From an uncultured Collinsella sp. (lineage in GTDB: Bacteria; Actinomycetota; Coriobacteriia; Coriobacteriales; Coriobacteriaceae): a stretch of 9,654 nt of DNA. A program made the translations under genes and the position numbers. Position 1 is the stretch's first letter. Every line of letters starts with the position of its first letter. The notes beneath the pieces were generated by a model, which was not told the origin of the DNA, did no database searches, and saw nothing but the letters and a program-made list of their open reading frames with translations. This document shows positions 1 through 6,656 of this stretch, in pieces. The stretch spans positions 1 to 9,654 of the forward strand of contig CALINZ010000189.1 in assembly GCA_938045085.1 (NCBI GenBank), read 5' to 3'.

Positions 1-909
1 CTCGCGCTCAAGCGCCGGAACCGCATCGGCATCCCATGTGCCGTCGCGCAGCATATCGAGCGCCCGACGCCACACCCTCGCCACGTTAAAGACGTAGTCG
101 GGATTCTTCATGCGGCCCTCGATCTTGAGCGATGCCACGCCGGCGGCAACAAGCTCGGGCAGATGCGCGATGCCCAGATAGTCACGCGGACAAAGCAGAC
201 GATCCCCTTCGACAGCGACAACACTCTGCCCCGCCTCGTCCACCAAGTCATAGGATAGACGGCACGGTTGAGTGCAATCACCGCGCATCGCAGAGCGGCC
301 ACGTCGAAGGGCAGAGAACCCGCACGCACCCGAGTATCCAATGCAAATAGCGCCGTGACAGAACACCTCGATGGGCACGCCAGTAGCGCAAAGCGTCTCA
401 ATCTCTACCACGCTCAGCTCGCGCGCAGTCGTCACGCGCTCAACGCCCAACTCCTTGGCAGCCAACTGCACGGCACCCTCGCTATGAGCGCCCGCCTGAG
501 TGGACAGGTGAATCTCGACTCCCGGAATCGCCGCACGAAGCGCACAGGTCAGCCCGGCATCGGCCACAATCAACGCATCGGCACCCAACGCGTGCGCATG
601 CGCCCCCAACGCTACGGCGTCGGCAAGCTCATCATCGAACACGAACACGTTGAGCGTCACGTACACACGCACGCCATGGGCATGGGCCACGGCACAACCG
701 CGCGCGAACTCATCATCGCTAAAGCCATGCGCGCTCGCTCGAGCGTTGAATCCGTCCAGCCCCGCATAGATGGCATCGGCACCCGCCGCAATCGCCGCGA
801 GCATCTGGTCGAGTCCGCCAGCAGGCGCCAGCAGTTCGGGCAGCGCCACTTCAGCCGCCGCCAACTCGCTTTCGCATTGTCCGCTCGATTCCATCGGCCG
901 AATCGCCAT
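1..909 (-). CDS. U32-family (peptidase U32) Fe-S protein, N-terminal 303 codons, cut by the window edge
   Basis: U32 proteins were first named as collagenase-like peptidases. Characterised members (TrhP, RlhA, UbiU/V) are [4Fe-4S] proteins acting in tRNA, rRNA or ubiquinone hydroxylation. Seen here: the N-terminal barrel motif LPELLAPAGG (residues 23-32) followed by GADAIYAG; the family signature EVFCHGAICIGYSGACGFS at 181-199; GDCTQPCR at 211-218; LCPRDYLGI at 239-247; and SLKIEGRMKNPDYV at 260-273. Cys189, Cys196, Cys212 and probably Cys240 fit the cluster-binding spacing. The ATG at 909 is preceded by AAGGAG (917-922) with a 7-nt spacer. The gene is divergent from the PBP gene, with about 160 nt between them. 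The C-terminal part lies outside the window, so TrhP-like and longer RlhA-like forms cannot be told apart. Family assignment is secure; substrate is unknown. Confidence 0.93.
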   Translation of the reverse strand, partial: MAIRPMESSGQCESELAAAEVALPELLAPAGGLDQMLAAIAAGADAIYAGLDGFNARASAHGFSDDEFARGCAVAHAHGVRVYVTLNVFVFDDELADAVALGAHAHALGADALIVADAGLTCALRAAIPGVEIHLSTQAGAHSEGAVQLAAKELGVERVTTARELSVVEIETLCATGVPIEVFCHGAICIGYSGACGFSALRRGRSAMRGDCTQPCRLSYDLVDEAGQSVVAVEGDRLLCPRDYLGIAHLPELVAAGVASLKIEGRMKNPDYVFNVARVWRRALDMLRDGTWDADAVPALERE

Positions 910-920
910 CGGTAAACTCC

Positions 921-949
921 TTGCCAAGGTGTGCTTTCACTCTGAAAAT
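921..949 (+). promoter_or_regulatory. Candidate sigma-70 type promoter for the PBP gene
   Basis: TTGCCA (921-926, 5 of 6 matches to the -35 consensus) is followed after 17 nt by GAAAAT (944-949, 4 of 6 matches to -10). A start near 956 would give a leader of about 115 nt before the PBP start codon. The divergent spacer must hold promoters for both genes; no equally good minus-strand pair was found. This is a consensus match only. Confidence 0.3.
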
Positions 950-1070
950 TGCTGCCAACCAGCATACACGAGGCCCCGCATGCCCCGATTGGTTTATCGT
1001 GTAATAACTTATGTCCATCCTGCTCGGTAGCATACCTGCCGCCTGGCACGACATACCTGGAGGTCAATAT

Positions 1071-3260
1071 ATGGGTCCTCGCCAACGACAGGGGCGCGGT
1101 CGCTCTAAGACACATGCCCTTCCCATGATCTTGCTCTCGTTTTTGGGCTTTCTGCTTATCGCGGGCGTAGCGTTTGGCATCGGCATGATCGGCAATGTCA
1201 ACCGCTGGCTGTCCGATCTGCCCGACTACACCGATGCCAACGCGTATCTGGTGAGCGAGCCCACCGACATCGTCGACTGCAACGGCAATACCATTGCGAG
1301 TTTCTACACGCAAAACCGCAAGTCCATCACCAAGGACCAAGTGTCCCCGTACGTGCTGCAGGGCACCGTTGACGTTGAGGACGAGCGCTTCTACGAGCAC
1401 GGCGGCATCGACCTCTGGGGCATTGCACGCGCATCGGTGGCAACCCTCACCGGCGGCCACGAGGGCGCATCGACCATCACCCAGCAGCTGGTTCGCAACA
1501 CCATCTTGCAGGAGGAACAATTCGACTCGACCATCGAGCGTAAGGTGCGCGAGGCCTATATCGCCATCAAGATGGAGGATATGTACTCCAAAGACGAGAT
1601 CCTCATGATGTACCTCAACACCATCTACTACGGCCATGGAGCATATGGCATCGAGGCCGCCGCCGAGACCTATCTGTCCAAAACCGCCGCCGACCTCACC
1701 CTGAGCGAGGCCGCGCTGCTGATCGGCCTTCCCAACTCGCCCTCGCAGTACGACCCCACGGTTAATCCCGACTTGGCGCTGTCCCGCCGCAACAAGGTTC
1801 TGGACAACATGCTGCGTCTGGGCCACATCACGCAGGAAGAGCACGATGCCGCGCAGGCTGAGCCCATCACGCTTAACGTGACCGAGATTTCGGGCAGTGG
1901 CGTCGATGTGTATTCTCAGCCCTACTTTGTCTCCTACGTTAAGCAGCTGCTTGAGCAGGAGTTCTCCACCGACGTGCTCTTTAAGGGCGGTCTGACCGTC
2001 AAGACCACCATCGACCCCACCATGCAGCAGGTGGCCGAGGAGGCTGTGCGCTCGCAGCTCGACACGCTTTCGCTCGACGGCCTGGACATGGGCATGGTCG
2101 TCGTTGACCCCAAGACCGGCTACATCAAGTGCATGGTAGGCGGCTACGACTACAACGCCGACGAGAATCACGTGAACCACGCTACGGCAAAGCGCCCCGT
2201 GGGCTCCACGTTTAAGGCCTTTACGCTGGCAACTGCCATCCAAAACGGTATGAACCCCAACGTCACCCTCAACTGCAACTCGCCGCTCAAGGCCAAGGGC
2301 ACCACGACCGAGGTGCAAAACTACGGCAACCAGAGCTATGGCAACATCACGCTTAAGCAGGCAACGGCATACTCATCCAACACCGGCTACATTCAGGTGG
2401 CCGAAGCCATCGGCAACGACAAGATCATGTCGCTCGTCAAAAAGCTCGGCATCGATCCCGCCAAGGACAATATCGAGGACGTTCCCGTCATGACGCTCGG
2501 CACCGGGTCCATCTCACCGCTCGAGATGGCATCTGCCTACGCAACGTTTGCCAACGGTGGCTACTACCGTCAGCCCATCGCCATTACCGAGATCGACTCG
2601 CGTACCGGCTCGGTTCTGTACCAGCACACCGACAATCCCACGCAGGTGCTCACCGAAGGCGAGGCTGCCGCGGTTACCGATGTTCTATCCGGCGTCATGC
2701 AGGGCAGCGGCACGGGTGCCGCCGGCGCGCTGAACGTCAACCAGCCCTATGCCGGCAAGACGGGCACCACTGACAACACCACCAACCTGTGGTTCTGCGG
2801 CTTCACGCCGCAACTGACATGCGCCCTGTGGACCGGTTATTCCGCAGGCGAGATTCCCATCCAAAAGTACGGTTCGGACCTGCTGGGCGACAGCACCAAC
2901 CTGCCCGTCTTTAAGAAGTTCATGAACACCGTTCTTGCGGGCACCGAGCGCGAGGAATTCCAGACCGGAACGGCTCCCACGTACAAGAACAATAACGTCT
3001 GGAAGTTCTACGGCACAAACAACAAAAAGAAAGACGAAGAGGATAAAGACGAGGAAAAAGAAGAGGAAGAGACCACAACCACCACAACGACAACGACAAC
3101 CACGACCACTGAAACCCCGGGCGGTAACACCACCGGCGATAGCGGTACGACAGGTGGCGACGGTGGCACGGGTGGCGATGGCGGCACGGGTGGCGACGGT
3201 GGCACGCCGACGCCTACCCCCGGTCCTACGCCCACGCCCGACCCCTCTACGGGCCAGTAG
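1071..3260 (+). CDS. Class A penicillin-binding protein (bifunctional transglycosylase/transpeptidase)
   Basis: Polymerises lipid II into glycan strands and cross-links the stem peptides at the outer membrane face. The 729-aa protein has a basic N-terminus, one membrane helix (about residues 18-42), a GT51 transglycosylase domain with EDERFYEHGG (catalytic Glu103), GASTITQQLVRN and RKVREAYIAIKMED, then a transpeptidase domain with S379-T-F-K382, S435-S-N437 and K563-T-G565. All expected catalytic motifs are present. The tail is unusual: a K/D/E-rich stretch (652-667), thirteen Thr in a row (668-680), GGDGGT repeats and a Pro/Thr end. An in-frame ATG at 1011 is possible, but GGAGG at 1059-1063 sits 7 nt before the ATG at 1071, so I chose 1071. 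It resembles PBP1A/PonA-type proteins; the exact orthologue name is uncertain. It is monocistronic and ended by the hairpin at 3286-3317. Confidence 0.96.
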   Translation: MGPRQRQGRGRSKTHALPMILLSFLGFLLIAGVAFGIGMIGNVNRWLSDLPDYTDANAYLVSEPTDIVDCNGNTIASFYTQNRKSITKDQVSPYVLQGTVDVEDERFYEHGGIDLWGIARASVATLTGGHEGASTITQQLVRNTILQEEQFDSTIERKVREAYIAIKMEDMYSKDEILMMYLNTIYYGHGAYGIEAAAETYLSKTAADLTLSEAALLIGLPNSPSQYDPTVNPDLALSRRNKVLDNMLRLGHITQEEHDAAQAEPITLNVTEISGSGVDVYSQPYFVSYVKQLLEQEFSTDVLFKGGLTVKTTIDPTMQQVAEEAVRSQLDTLSLDGLDMGMVVVDPKTGYIKCMVGGYDYNADENHVNHATAKRPVGSTFKAFTLATAIQNGMNPNVTLNCNSPLKAKGTTTEVQNYGNQSYGNITLKQATAYSSNTGYIQVAEAIGNDKIMSLVKKLGIDPAKDNIEDVPVMTLGTGSISPLEMASAYATFANGGYYRQPIAITEIDSRTGSVLYQHTDNPTQVLTEGEAAAVTDVLSGVMQGSGTGAAGALNVNQPYAGKTGTTDNTTNLWFCGFTPQLTCALWTGYSAGEIPIQKYGSDLLGDSTNLPVFKKFMNTVLAGTEREEFQTGTAPTYKNNNVWKFYGTNNKKKDEEDKDEEKEEEETTTTTTTTTTTTTETPGGNTTGDSGTTGGDGGTGGDGGTGGDGGTPTPTPGPTPTPDPSTGQ
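3153..3206 (+). repeat. Three 18-bp tandem repeats encoding GGDGGT
   Basis: Three adjacent 18-bp units (3153-3170, 3171-3188, 3189-3206), the first and third identical and the middle one differing at two synonymous positions. Each encodes Gly-Gly-Asp-Gly-Gly-Thr. They lie in the extracytoplasmic tail of the PBP, just after the poly-Thr tract (3072-3110). Repeat number could vary by slippage between strains; that is an inference. Confidence 0.9.
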
Positions 3261-3285
3261 GCGCAAAGCGGCATCTGACACCAAG

Positions 3286-3327
3286 GCGCCCGAGCAGCAC
3301 GTACGCTGCTCGGGCGCTTCTTTATTT
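3286..3327 (+). terminator. Rho-independent terminator of the PBP gene
   Basis: A perfect 13-bp GC-rich stem (3286-3298 with 3305-3317), a 6-nt loop ACGTAC, then the T-rich run TTCTTTATTT. It begins 25 nt after the PBP stop codon. There is no A-run on the left side, so it acts on the plus strand only. Confidence 0.92.
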
Positions 3328-3396
3328 CGGCAGATGCCACATGATGCCACGACGGCCCCGGCTGCAGGACCGATAGAGCAACAGGCACTGGCATGC

Positions 3397-3425
3397 AAAA
3401 GGGCGCTGGCCTTCGTCAACGCCCT
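3397..3425 (-). terminator. Probable Rho-independent terminator of argR
   Basis: Read on the minus strand, AGGGCGTTG (3425-3417) pairs with CAGCGCCCT (3408-3400), including one G-T pair, around a small loop with GAAG at its tip, followed by TTTT. It begins about 50 nt after the argR stop codon and points away from it, so the PBP and argR genes each carry their own terminator in the convergent spacer. The T-run is short, hence moderate confidence. Confidence 0.7.
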
Positions 3426-3475
3426 CGGCAATTACCTATAGCAACAATCGGCACAGCAGCAGTGCCACGCATCCC

Positions 3476-3913
3476 CTACTTGTGAGAGTTACTCAGCTTG
3501 TTGATGAGCGCCTCAAGGCGCTCTCCGTCCTCGGCCGTCTGTGCAATGACCAAGATCGTGTCGTTGCCGGCAAGCGAGCCAAGCACGTCGGGCAGCTCCG
3601 CGGCATCGACCGCTGCGGCAATACCAGAAGCCGTACCGGGCTGCGCCTTGATCATAACCAGATTATCGGTGCGCAGTACGCGGGTAACCAACTCGGAAAC
3701 CATGCGCTGCAGATGCAGGTCCTCGGCAAGGACATAGATGCCCTCGGGGAGCTTACGCAGTCCCATGTCCGCGATGTCGCGCGAAACGGTCGCCTGCGTG
3801 CAATCGAAACCCATGGCGCGAAGCTCGTCTACCAAAACGCGCTGCGTACGTACGTCCTTATTGCGAACAATATCTCTGATGGCATCCTGGCGCCCATTGC
3901 GTTTTTTGGCCAT
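3476..3913 (-). CDS. argR: Arginine repressor ArgR/AhrC family
   Basis: Hexameric transcription factor that binds ARG boxes when loaded with its amino-acid corepressor and controls arginine synthesis and breakdown. The protein has 145 aa, close to the usual length of about 150. The N-terminal winged helix-turn-helix carries ATVSRDIADMGLRKLP (41-56). The C-terminal oligomerisation/ligand domain has PGTASGIAAAVD (92-103) and LGSLAGNDTILVI (111-123). Asp103 and Asp118 match ligand-site residues Asp113 and Asp129 of E. coli ArgR, but the position of Asp128 is Asn117 here. The ATG at 3913 gives MAKKRNGRQDAI with a GTGAGG site 6 nt upstream. A longer frame from 3946 has no good ribosome site and would run into the likely promoter leader. 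The gene has its own promoter (3964-3993) and terminator, so it appears monocistronic. No arginine-pathway genes are in the window. Confidence 0.95.
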   Translation of the reverse strand: MAKKRNGRQDAIRDIVRNKDVRTQRVLVDELRAMGFDCTQATVSRDIADMGLRKLPEGIYVLAEDLHLQRMVSELVTRVLRTDNLVMIKAQPGTASGIAAAVDAAELPDVLGSLAGNDTILVIAQTAEDGERLEALINKLSNSHK

Positions 3914-3943
3914 ACAAAACCTCACTCCAAAAGATGGCGGAGA

Positions 3944-3960
3944 CAATCACTTAGTGATTG
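3944..3960. promoter_or_regulatory. 17-bp perfect inverted repeat at the predicted argR transcription start
   Basis: CAATCACT-T-AGTGATTG is an 8-1-8 perfect dyad. It lies immediately downstream of the argR -10 candidate and covers the expected start point near 3957. It may be an operator or a small hairpin at the mRNA 5' end. It does not match the ARG-box consensus, so the binder is unknown. Confidence 0.6.
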
Positions 3961-3963
3961 AAT

Positions 3964-3993
3964 AGTTTAGCGCTATTTGAGGGTTTTAGTGAA
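3964..3993 (-). promoter_or_regulatory. Candidate argR promoter
   Basis: On the minus strand, TTCACT (-35, at 3988-3993, 4 of 6 matches) is followed after 18 nt by TAAACT (-10, at 3964-3969, 4 of 6 matches). The predicted start near 3957 leaves a leader of about 45 nt before the argR ATG. Consensus-based only, but well placed. Confidence 0.45.
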
Positions 3994-4005
3994 TAAGAAC
4001 GCATT
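3988..4005. promoter_or_regulatory. ARG-box-like site overlapping the argR -35
   Basis: The 18 bases from 3988 (AGTGAATAAGAACGCATT) match the Bacillus-type ARG box CATGAATAAAAATKCAAK at 13 of 18 positions, including the TGAATAA half. The site overlaps the proposed -35 hexamer, which is where an autorepressing ArgR would be expected to bind. The second half-site is weaker. Confidence 0.45.
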
Positions 4006-4036
4006 TCGAAACAATTCCATGCAATTTATTTCGAAA
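4004..4036. repeat. Two TTTCGAAA palindromes 25 bp apart
   Basis: The self-complementary 8-mer TTTCGAAA occurs at 4004-4011 and 4029-4036, between the glycosyltransferase-like stop codon and the argR promoter. The intervening AT-rich bases are themselves roughly symmetrical, so the pair could fold as one imperfect long hairpin in RNA or act as a two-site operator. No T-run follows on the minus strand, so it is not a normal intrinsic terminator. Confidence 0.6.
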
Positions 4037-4042
4037 ATCACG

Positions 4043-5122
4043 CTACTGGACAGTCCTGACGCCCGAACGATTGAAAAAGGCCGCCAGATGCGTATACAAC
4101 GCACACCGCATAGGCTTGGCACTAGCTATCGAACCATAGAGCAGACCTAAGCCCCGATGATTGCCCTTAAGAGCCACAACCATCTGACGGGTACGCTGCG
4201 CTTCGAGCATATCATGCAAACGGGCCGAACGCTCTATTGAAGACACCCCATGGGGGCTCAGACACAAATTTTCGATGCAGGCAACCAGGCCGGCGTAGTA
4301 ATACCGCTGGCAGACCTGCTTCAACTGATCGCCACCGCCCGCGACGGCAAGCGAGTCGGCAAGCCTGTCGAGCGCCCCGATATCATCAGAAAGCCTGGCA
4401 AACATCGTGGGGTCAAACGTCTCCGTAATCGACGGCGCCACTGCATGAAAACGGGCACGGCCACATCCCGAAACGCGCTTTGCCTGCGAAAGCGCGAACG
4501 TCAAAAAAGACACCGTGCGAAACGCATCGCCATGCGCAAGGCACGCCTCAAAAAGGGCGCGATCATACAGCACGCCAGAGGTCTGTCGGATTAAACCATA
4601 GGAAACCAATTGGGTCAGGCAAGCCGCCCGGTCCTCATCTTCAGAAACGGATGTCGCGTCCAAAACTCGGGAATGACGTTCGCGGTGAACATCGTAGCGA
4701 TCGAGCGAAACAGAGGGAAACACGATGTCAGCAGAAGCGTCGCAGGAGCTTTCGACCATCTGCGAAAGGGACTGCGGCGCAAACCACTCATTGGCATTCA
4801 TCGCAATGATCTGGGAGCCGCGCGAAGCCGCAAAGCCGGCACACAGGCAGGCGCCAGGCACTGGGTCCTCAACATCAATCAAATCAATATGAATGTCTCT
4901 GTCGGCAGCAACTTCGAGCGAATGGCGCACACCGGCTACCACGCCGCGGCAAACGACGACAATCTGCAAATCGTAGAGGTCTTGGTTCTGGATGCTCTCG
5001 AGAGCGCGCATCGTATAACTGGGCGAATCCTCAACAATCAGGATCACCGAAAGTCGCGGATGCGAACCACGTCGAACCAAGTTTTCCGTCCTCTCGACAG
5101 CCAGTAACAAACTGCCGTTCAT
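4043..5122 (-). CDS. Degenerate GT2-like glycosyltransferase family protein
   Basis: The 359-aa protein begins like a family 2 glycosyltransferase: LSVILIVEDSPSYTMRALES (24-43) followed by IQNQDLYDLQIVVVCRG, the usual nucleotide-binding strand-helix-strand. At the position where active enzymes have the metal-binding FLDxDD motif it reads IIAMNANEWFAP (105-116), so the acidic residues are largely lost. The rest, to FFNRSGVRTVQ, is unfamiliar to me. No signal peptide or clear membrane segment is visible, so it is probably cytoplasmic or peripheral. I chose the ATG at 5122, with GGGGTG 5 nt upstream; an in-frame GTG at 5188 would add 22 residues and has a poorer ribosome site. It lies 119 nt after truA and about 130 nt before argR on the same strand. 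The job is unknown: it could be a non-canonical sugar transferase or a non-catalytic homologue. Confidence 0.7.
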   Translation of the reverse strand: MNGSLLLAVERTENLVRRGSHPRLSVILIVEDSPSYTMRALESIQNQDLYDLQIVVVCRGVVAGVRHSLEVAADRDIHIDLIDVEDPVPGACLCAGFAASRGSQIIAMNANEWFAPQSLSQMVESSCDASADIVFPSVSLDRYDVHRERHSRVLDATSVSEDEDRAACLTQLVSYGLIRQTSGVLYDRALFEACLAHGDAFRTVSFLTFALSQAKRVSGCGRARFHAVAPSITETFDPTMFARLSDDIGALDRLADSLAVAGGGDQLKQVCQRYYYAGLVACIENLCLSPHGVSSIERSARLHDMLEAQRTRQMVVALKGNHRGLGLLYGSIASAKPMRCALYTHLAAFFNRSGVRTVQ

Positions 5123-5241
5123 GGTACACCCCGTCATTAAATGCGGATGGTCGCCCGTCGCGATGCACGTCAAGAACAGATGTTGCACACGCCCCGCTCA
5201 CAGGCACTGCACACAAAGATCGCCGTCAGGCAGCCACTTCC

Positions 5242-6066
5242 CTAATCGAGCACCACAAGCTCGGCGGGGTCGTAGTCCACGCCCATAAAGGTAAGACCGC
5301 ATGCGGGCGCCGTAGGACCGGCAGCGGAGCGATCGCAGGCATCAATTACCTCGCGCATCCACTCGGGATCGCGGCGATGCATGCCGATCTCGACAAGGGT
5401 GCCCACAATGGTTCGCACCATCGAATGCAAAAACGCATTGCCCTCGATGGTAAACGTGAGGATGTCCTCGCCAAAGGCGACCTCATGGCCAAACTCGGCA
5501 CGCATTACGCAGCGGTGCGTAGGTTTGCCCACGGCAGAGGCGACCTTGCAAAAGCTCTTAAAGTCCTGCTCGCCCAAAAGCGCAGGGCAGGCGGCCGCCA
5601 TCGCATCGACGTCGAGGGGATAGCGATGCCACCACACGGCACCGCGTGACAGCACGGGCCGCGCATCACGGTCGGCAATGCGATAGGTGTAAGTACGAGA
5701 GCGCGCGTCAAAACGTGCAGAAAAGCCCTTACGAGCCTTGTAGACCTCGTTTATGGCGATATCTTTGCCCAGGAGGGCATCCATAGCCCTCAGCCACCTA
5801 CGGCGCGTCAAAGCGAGCTCAGCGTCCGTTACGGGCACGCTAATGTATTGGGCCACCGCATGAACGCCGGCATCGGTACGCCCCGCGCACGTCAGATCGA
5901 TTGGGCGGCGCAGCAACGTCTCGATTGCACGGCGCAGCTCGCCTGCAACCGTCGTCTGGCCCGGCTGCTCGGCAAATCCGCTATAGGAGGAGCCATCGTA
6001 GGCCACGCGAAATACAAGGGTGGCGTCGAGCTCGAGGGTCGAATTGAAATCAGACGGCGCAGTCAT
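5242..6066 (-). CDS. truA: tRNA pseudouridine(38-40) synthase TruA
   Basis: Converts uridines 38, 39 and 40 in the anticodon arm of many tRNAs to pseudouridine. The 274-aa protein, of usual length for the family, shows VAYDGSSYSGFAEQPGQTTV (21-40), the catalytic motif GRTDAGVHA (62-70) with nucleophile Asp65, RTYTYRI, and the C-terminal GNAFLHSMVRTIVGTLVEIG core. The ATG at 6066 has GGGAG 5 nt upstream; a TTG five codons further up lies inside that ribosome site region and is less likely. truA after rplQ is a common arrangement, but here the rplQ terminator stands 35 nt before its start codon and no convincing promoter lies between. Expression by readthrough is therefore likely, though a weak promoter cannot be excluded. 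Confidence 0.96.
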   Translation of the reverse strand: MTAPSDFNSTLELDATLVFRVAYDGSSYSGFAEQPGQTTVAGELRRAIETLLRRPIDLTCAGRTDAGVHAVAQYISVPVTDAELALTRRRWLRAMDALLGKDIAINEVYKARKGFSARFDARSRTYTYRIADRDARPVLSRGAVWWHRYPLDVDAMAAACPALLGEQDFKSFCKVASAVGKPTHRCVMRAEFGHEVAFGEDILTFTIEGNAFLHSMVRTIVGTLVEIGMHRRDPEWMREVIDACDRSAAGPTAPACGLTFMGVDYDPAELVVLD

Positions 6067-6101
6067 GGGCGCTCCCAACAAACTAGCAACGGTATTGCGA
6101 C

Positions 6102-6132
6102 AAAAAAAGAGGGGTACGCGAACGTACCCCTC
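6102..6132 (-). terminator. Rho-independent terminator after rplQ with a UUCG loop
   Basis: On the minus strand a perfect 10-bp stem GAGGGGTACG / CGTACCCCTC closes a TTCG tetraloop and is followed by seven T. It begins 26 nt after the rplQ stop codon and ends the ribosomal protein/RNA polymerase operon. The plus-strand reading lacks a T-run. Confidence 0.95.
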
Positions 6133-6158
6133 GAATATAGCCTATGCAGACAGAATGT

Positions 6159-6626
6159 CTACTCAGCGGTCTCCTCAGCAGGAGCCTCCTCGACGGCCTC
6201 GACCTTCTTGGGAGCAGCGGCCTTCTTGGGGGCCGGAGCAGCCTTCTTGGCCTTAGGCGTGCAAGGCTCGGTGACGAGCTCCATGATAACGATAGGAGCG
6301 TTATCGCCCTTACGGTTACCGAGCTTCATGATGCGGGTGTAACCGCCGTTGCGGTCCTGCCACATGCCCTGAGCAGCCTTGTCGAAGATCTCAGCAACGA
6401 GCTGCTTATCGCCGAGCTTGGCGATAGCCAGACGACGAGAGTGCAGGTCGCCCTTCTTGGCCCAGGTGATGATCGGGTCGACGACCGAACGCAGCGCCTT
6501 AGCGCGGGTCTCGGTGGTCTTGATGCGGTCGTTCTCGAAGAGAGCCTTAGCAAGGCTCTTCTTCATGGCCTTGGTGTGGCTCGCATCGGTGCCGAGCTTC
6601 AGGCCCTTCTTAACGTTGTGACGCAT
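6159..6626 (-). CDS. rplQ: 50S ribosomal protein L17
   Basis: Large-subunit protein near the peptide exit tunnel. The 155-aa product starts MRHNVKKGLKLGTDASHTKA and contains ALFENDRIKTTETRAKALR (29-47) and GGYTRIMKLGNRKGDNAPIV (94-113), all typical of L17. The family core ends near residue 120. After it comes a 34-residue tail, first rich in Lys, Ala and Pro and then in Glu and Ala, as often seen in actinobacterial L17 proteins. GAGGAG lies about 9 nt upstream of the ATG. The gene follows rpoA after 30 nt and is the last gene before the operon terminator. Confidence 0.98.
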   Translation of the reverse strand: MRHNVKKGLKLGTDASHTKAMKKSLAKALFENDRIKTTETRAKALRSVVDPIITWAKKGDLHSRRLAIAKLGDKQLVAEIFDKAAQGMWQDRNGGYTRIMKLGNRKGDNAPIVIMELVTEPCTPKAKKAAPAPKKAAAPKKVEAVEEAPAEETAE

Positions 6627-6656
6627 GGTCTAGTTTCTCCTCAAATATGCGAAGCA

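Noticed and set aside
268..915. 215-codon plus-strand frame over the left end
   Set aside because: It is antisense to the U32 gene, whose Cys and KIEGRMK motifs are clear; the plus-strand translation is Arg/His/Ser-rich and resembles nothing.
1011..1070. Longer PBP start at ATG 1011
   Set aside because: It adds 20 residues before the basic/membrane start without a ribosome site, while GGAGG sits 7 nt before the ATG at 1071.
657..2318. 553-codon open frame on the minus strand antisense to the PBP gene
   Set aside because: The PBP frame has complete catalytic motifs; the antisense frame gives Val/Gly/His/Leu-rich sequence typical of the complement of GC-rich coding DNA, and its end overlaps the U32 gene in the wrong frame.
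3153..3206. Tandem repeats as a possible CRISPR or mobile element remnant
   Set aside because: The 18-bp units are contiguous, keep reading frame and encode GGDGGT inside the PBP tail; there are no spacers.
4615..5107. Plus-strand frames opposite the GT-like gene (109 and 165 codons)
   Set aside because: No ribosome site, no family resemblance, and composition of an antisense shadow.
5123..5188. GTG start at 5188 for the GT-like protein
   Set aside because: In frame, but the ribosome site is poorer than that of the ATG at 5122 and the added residues do not extend the GT2 domain. Not fully excluded.
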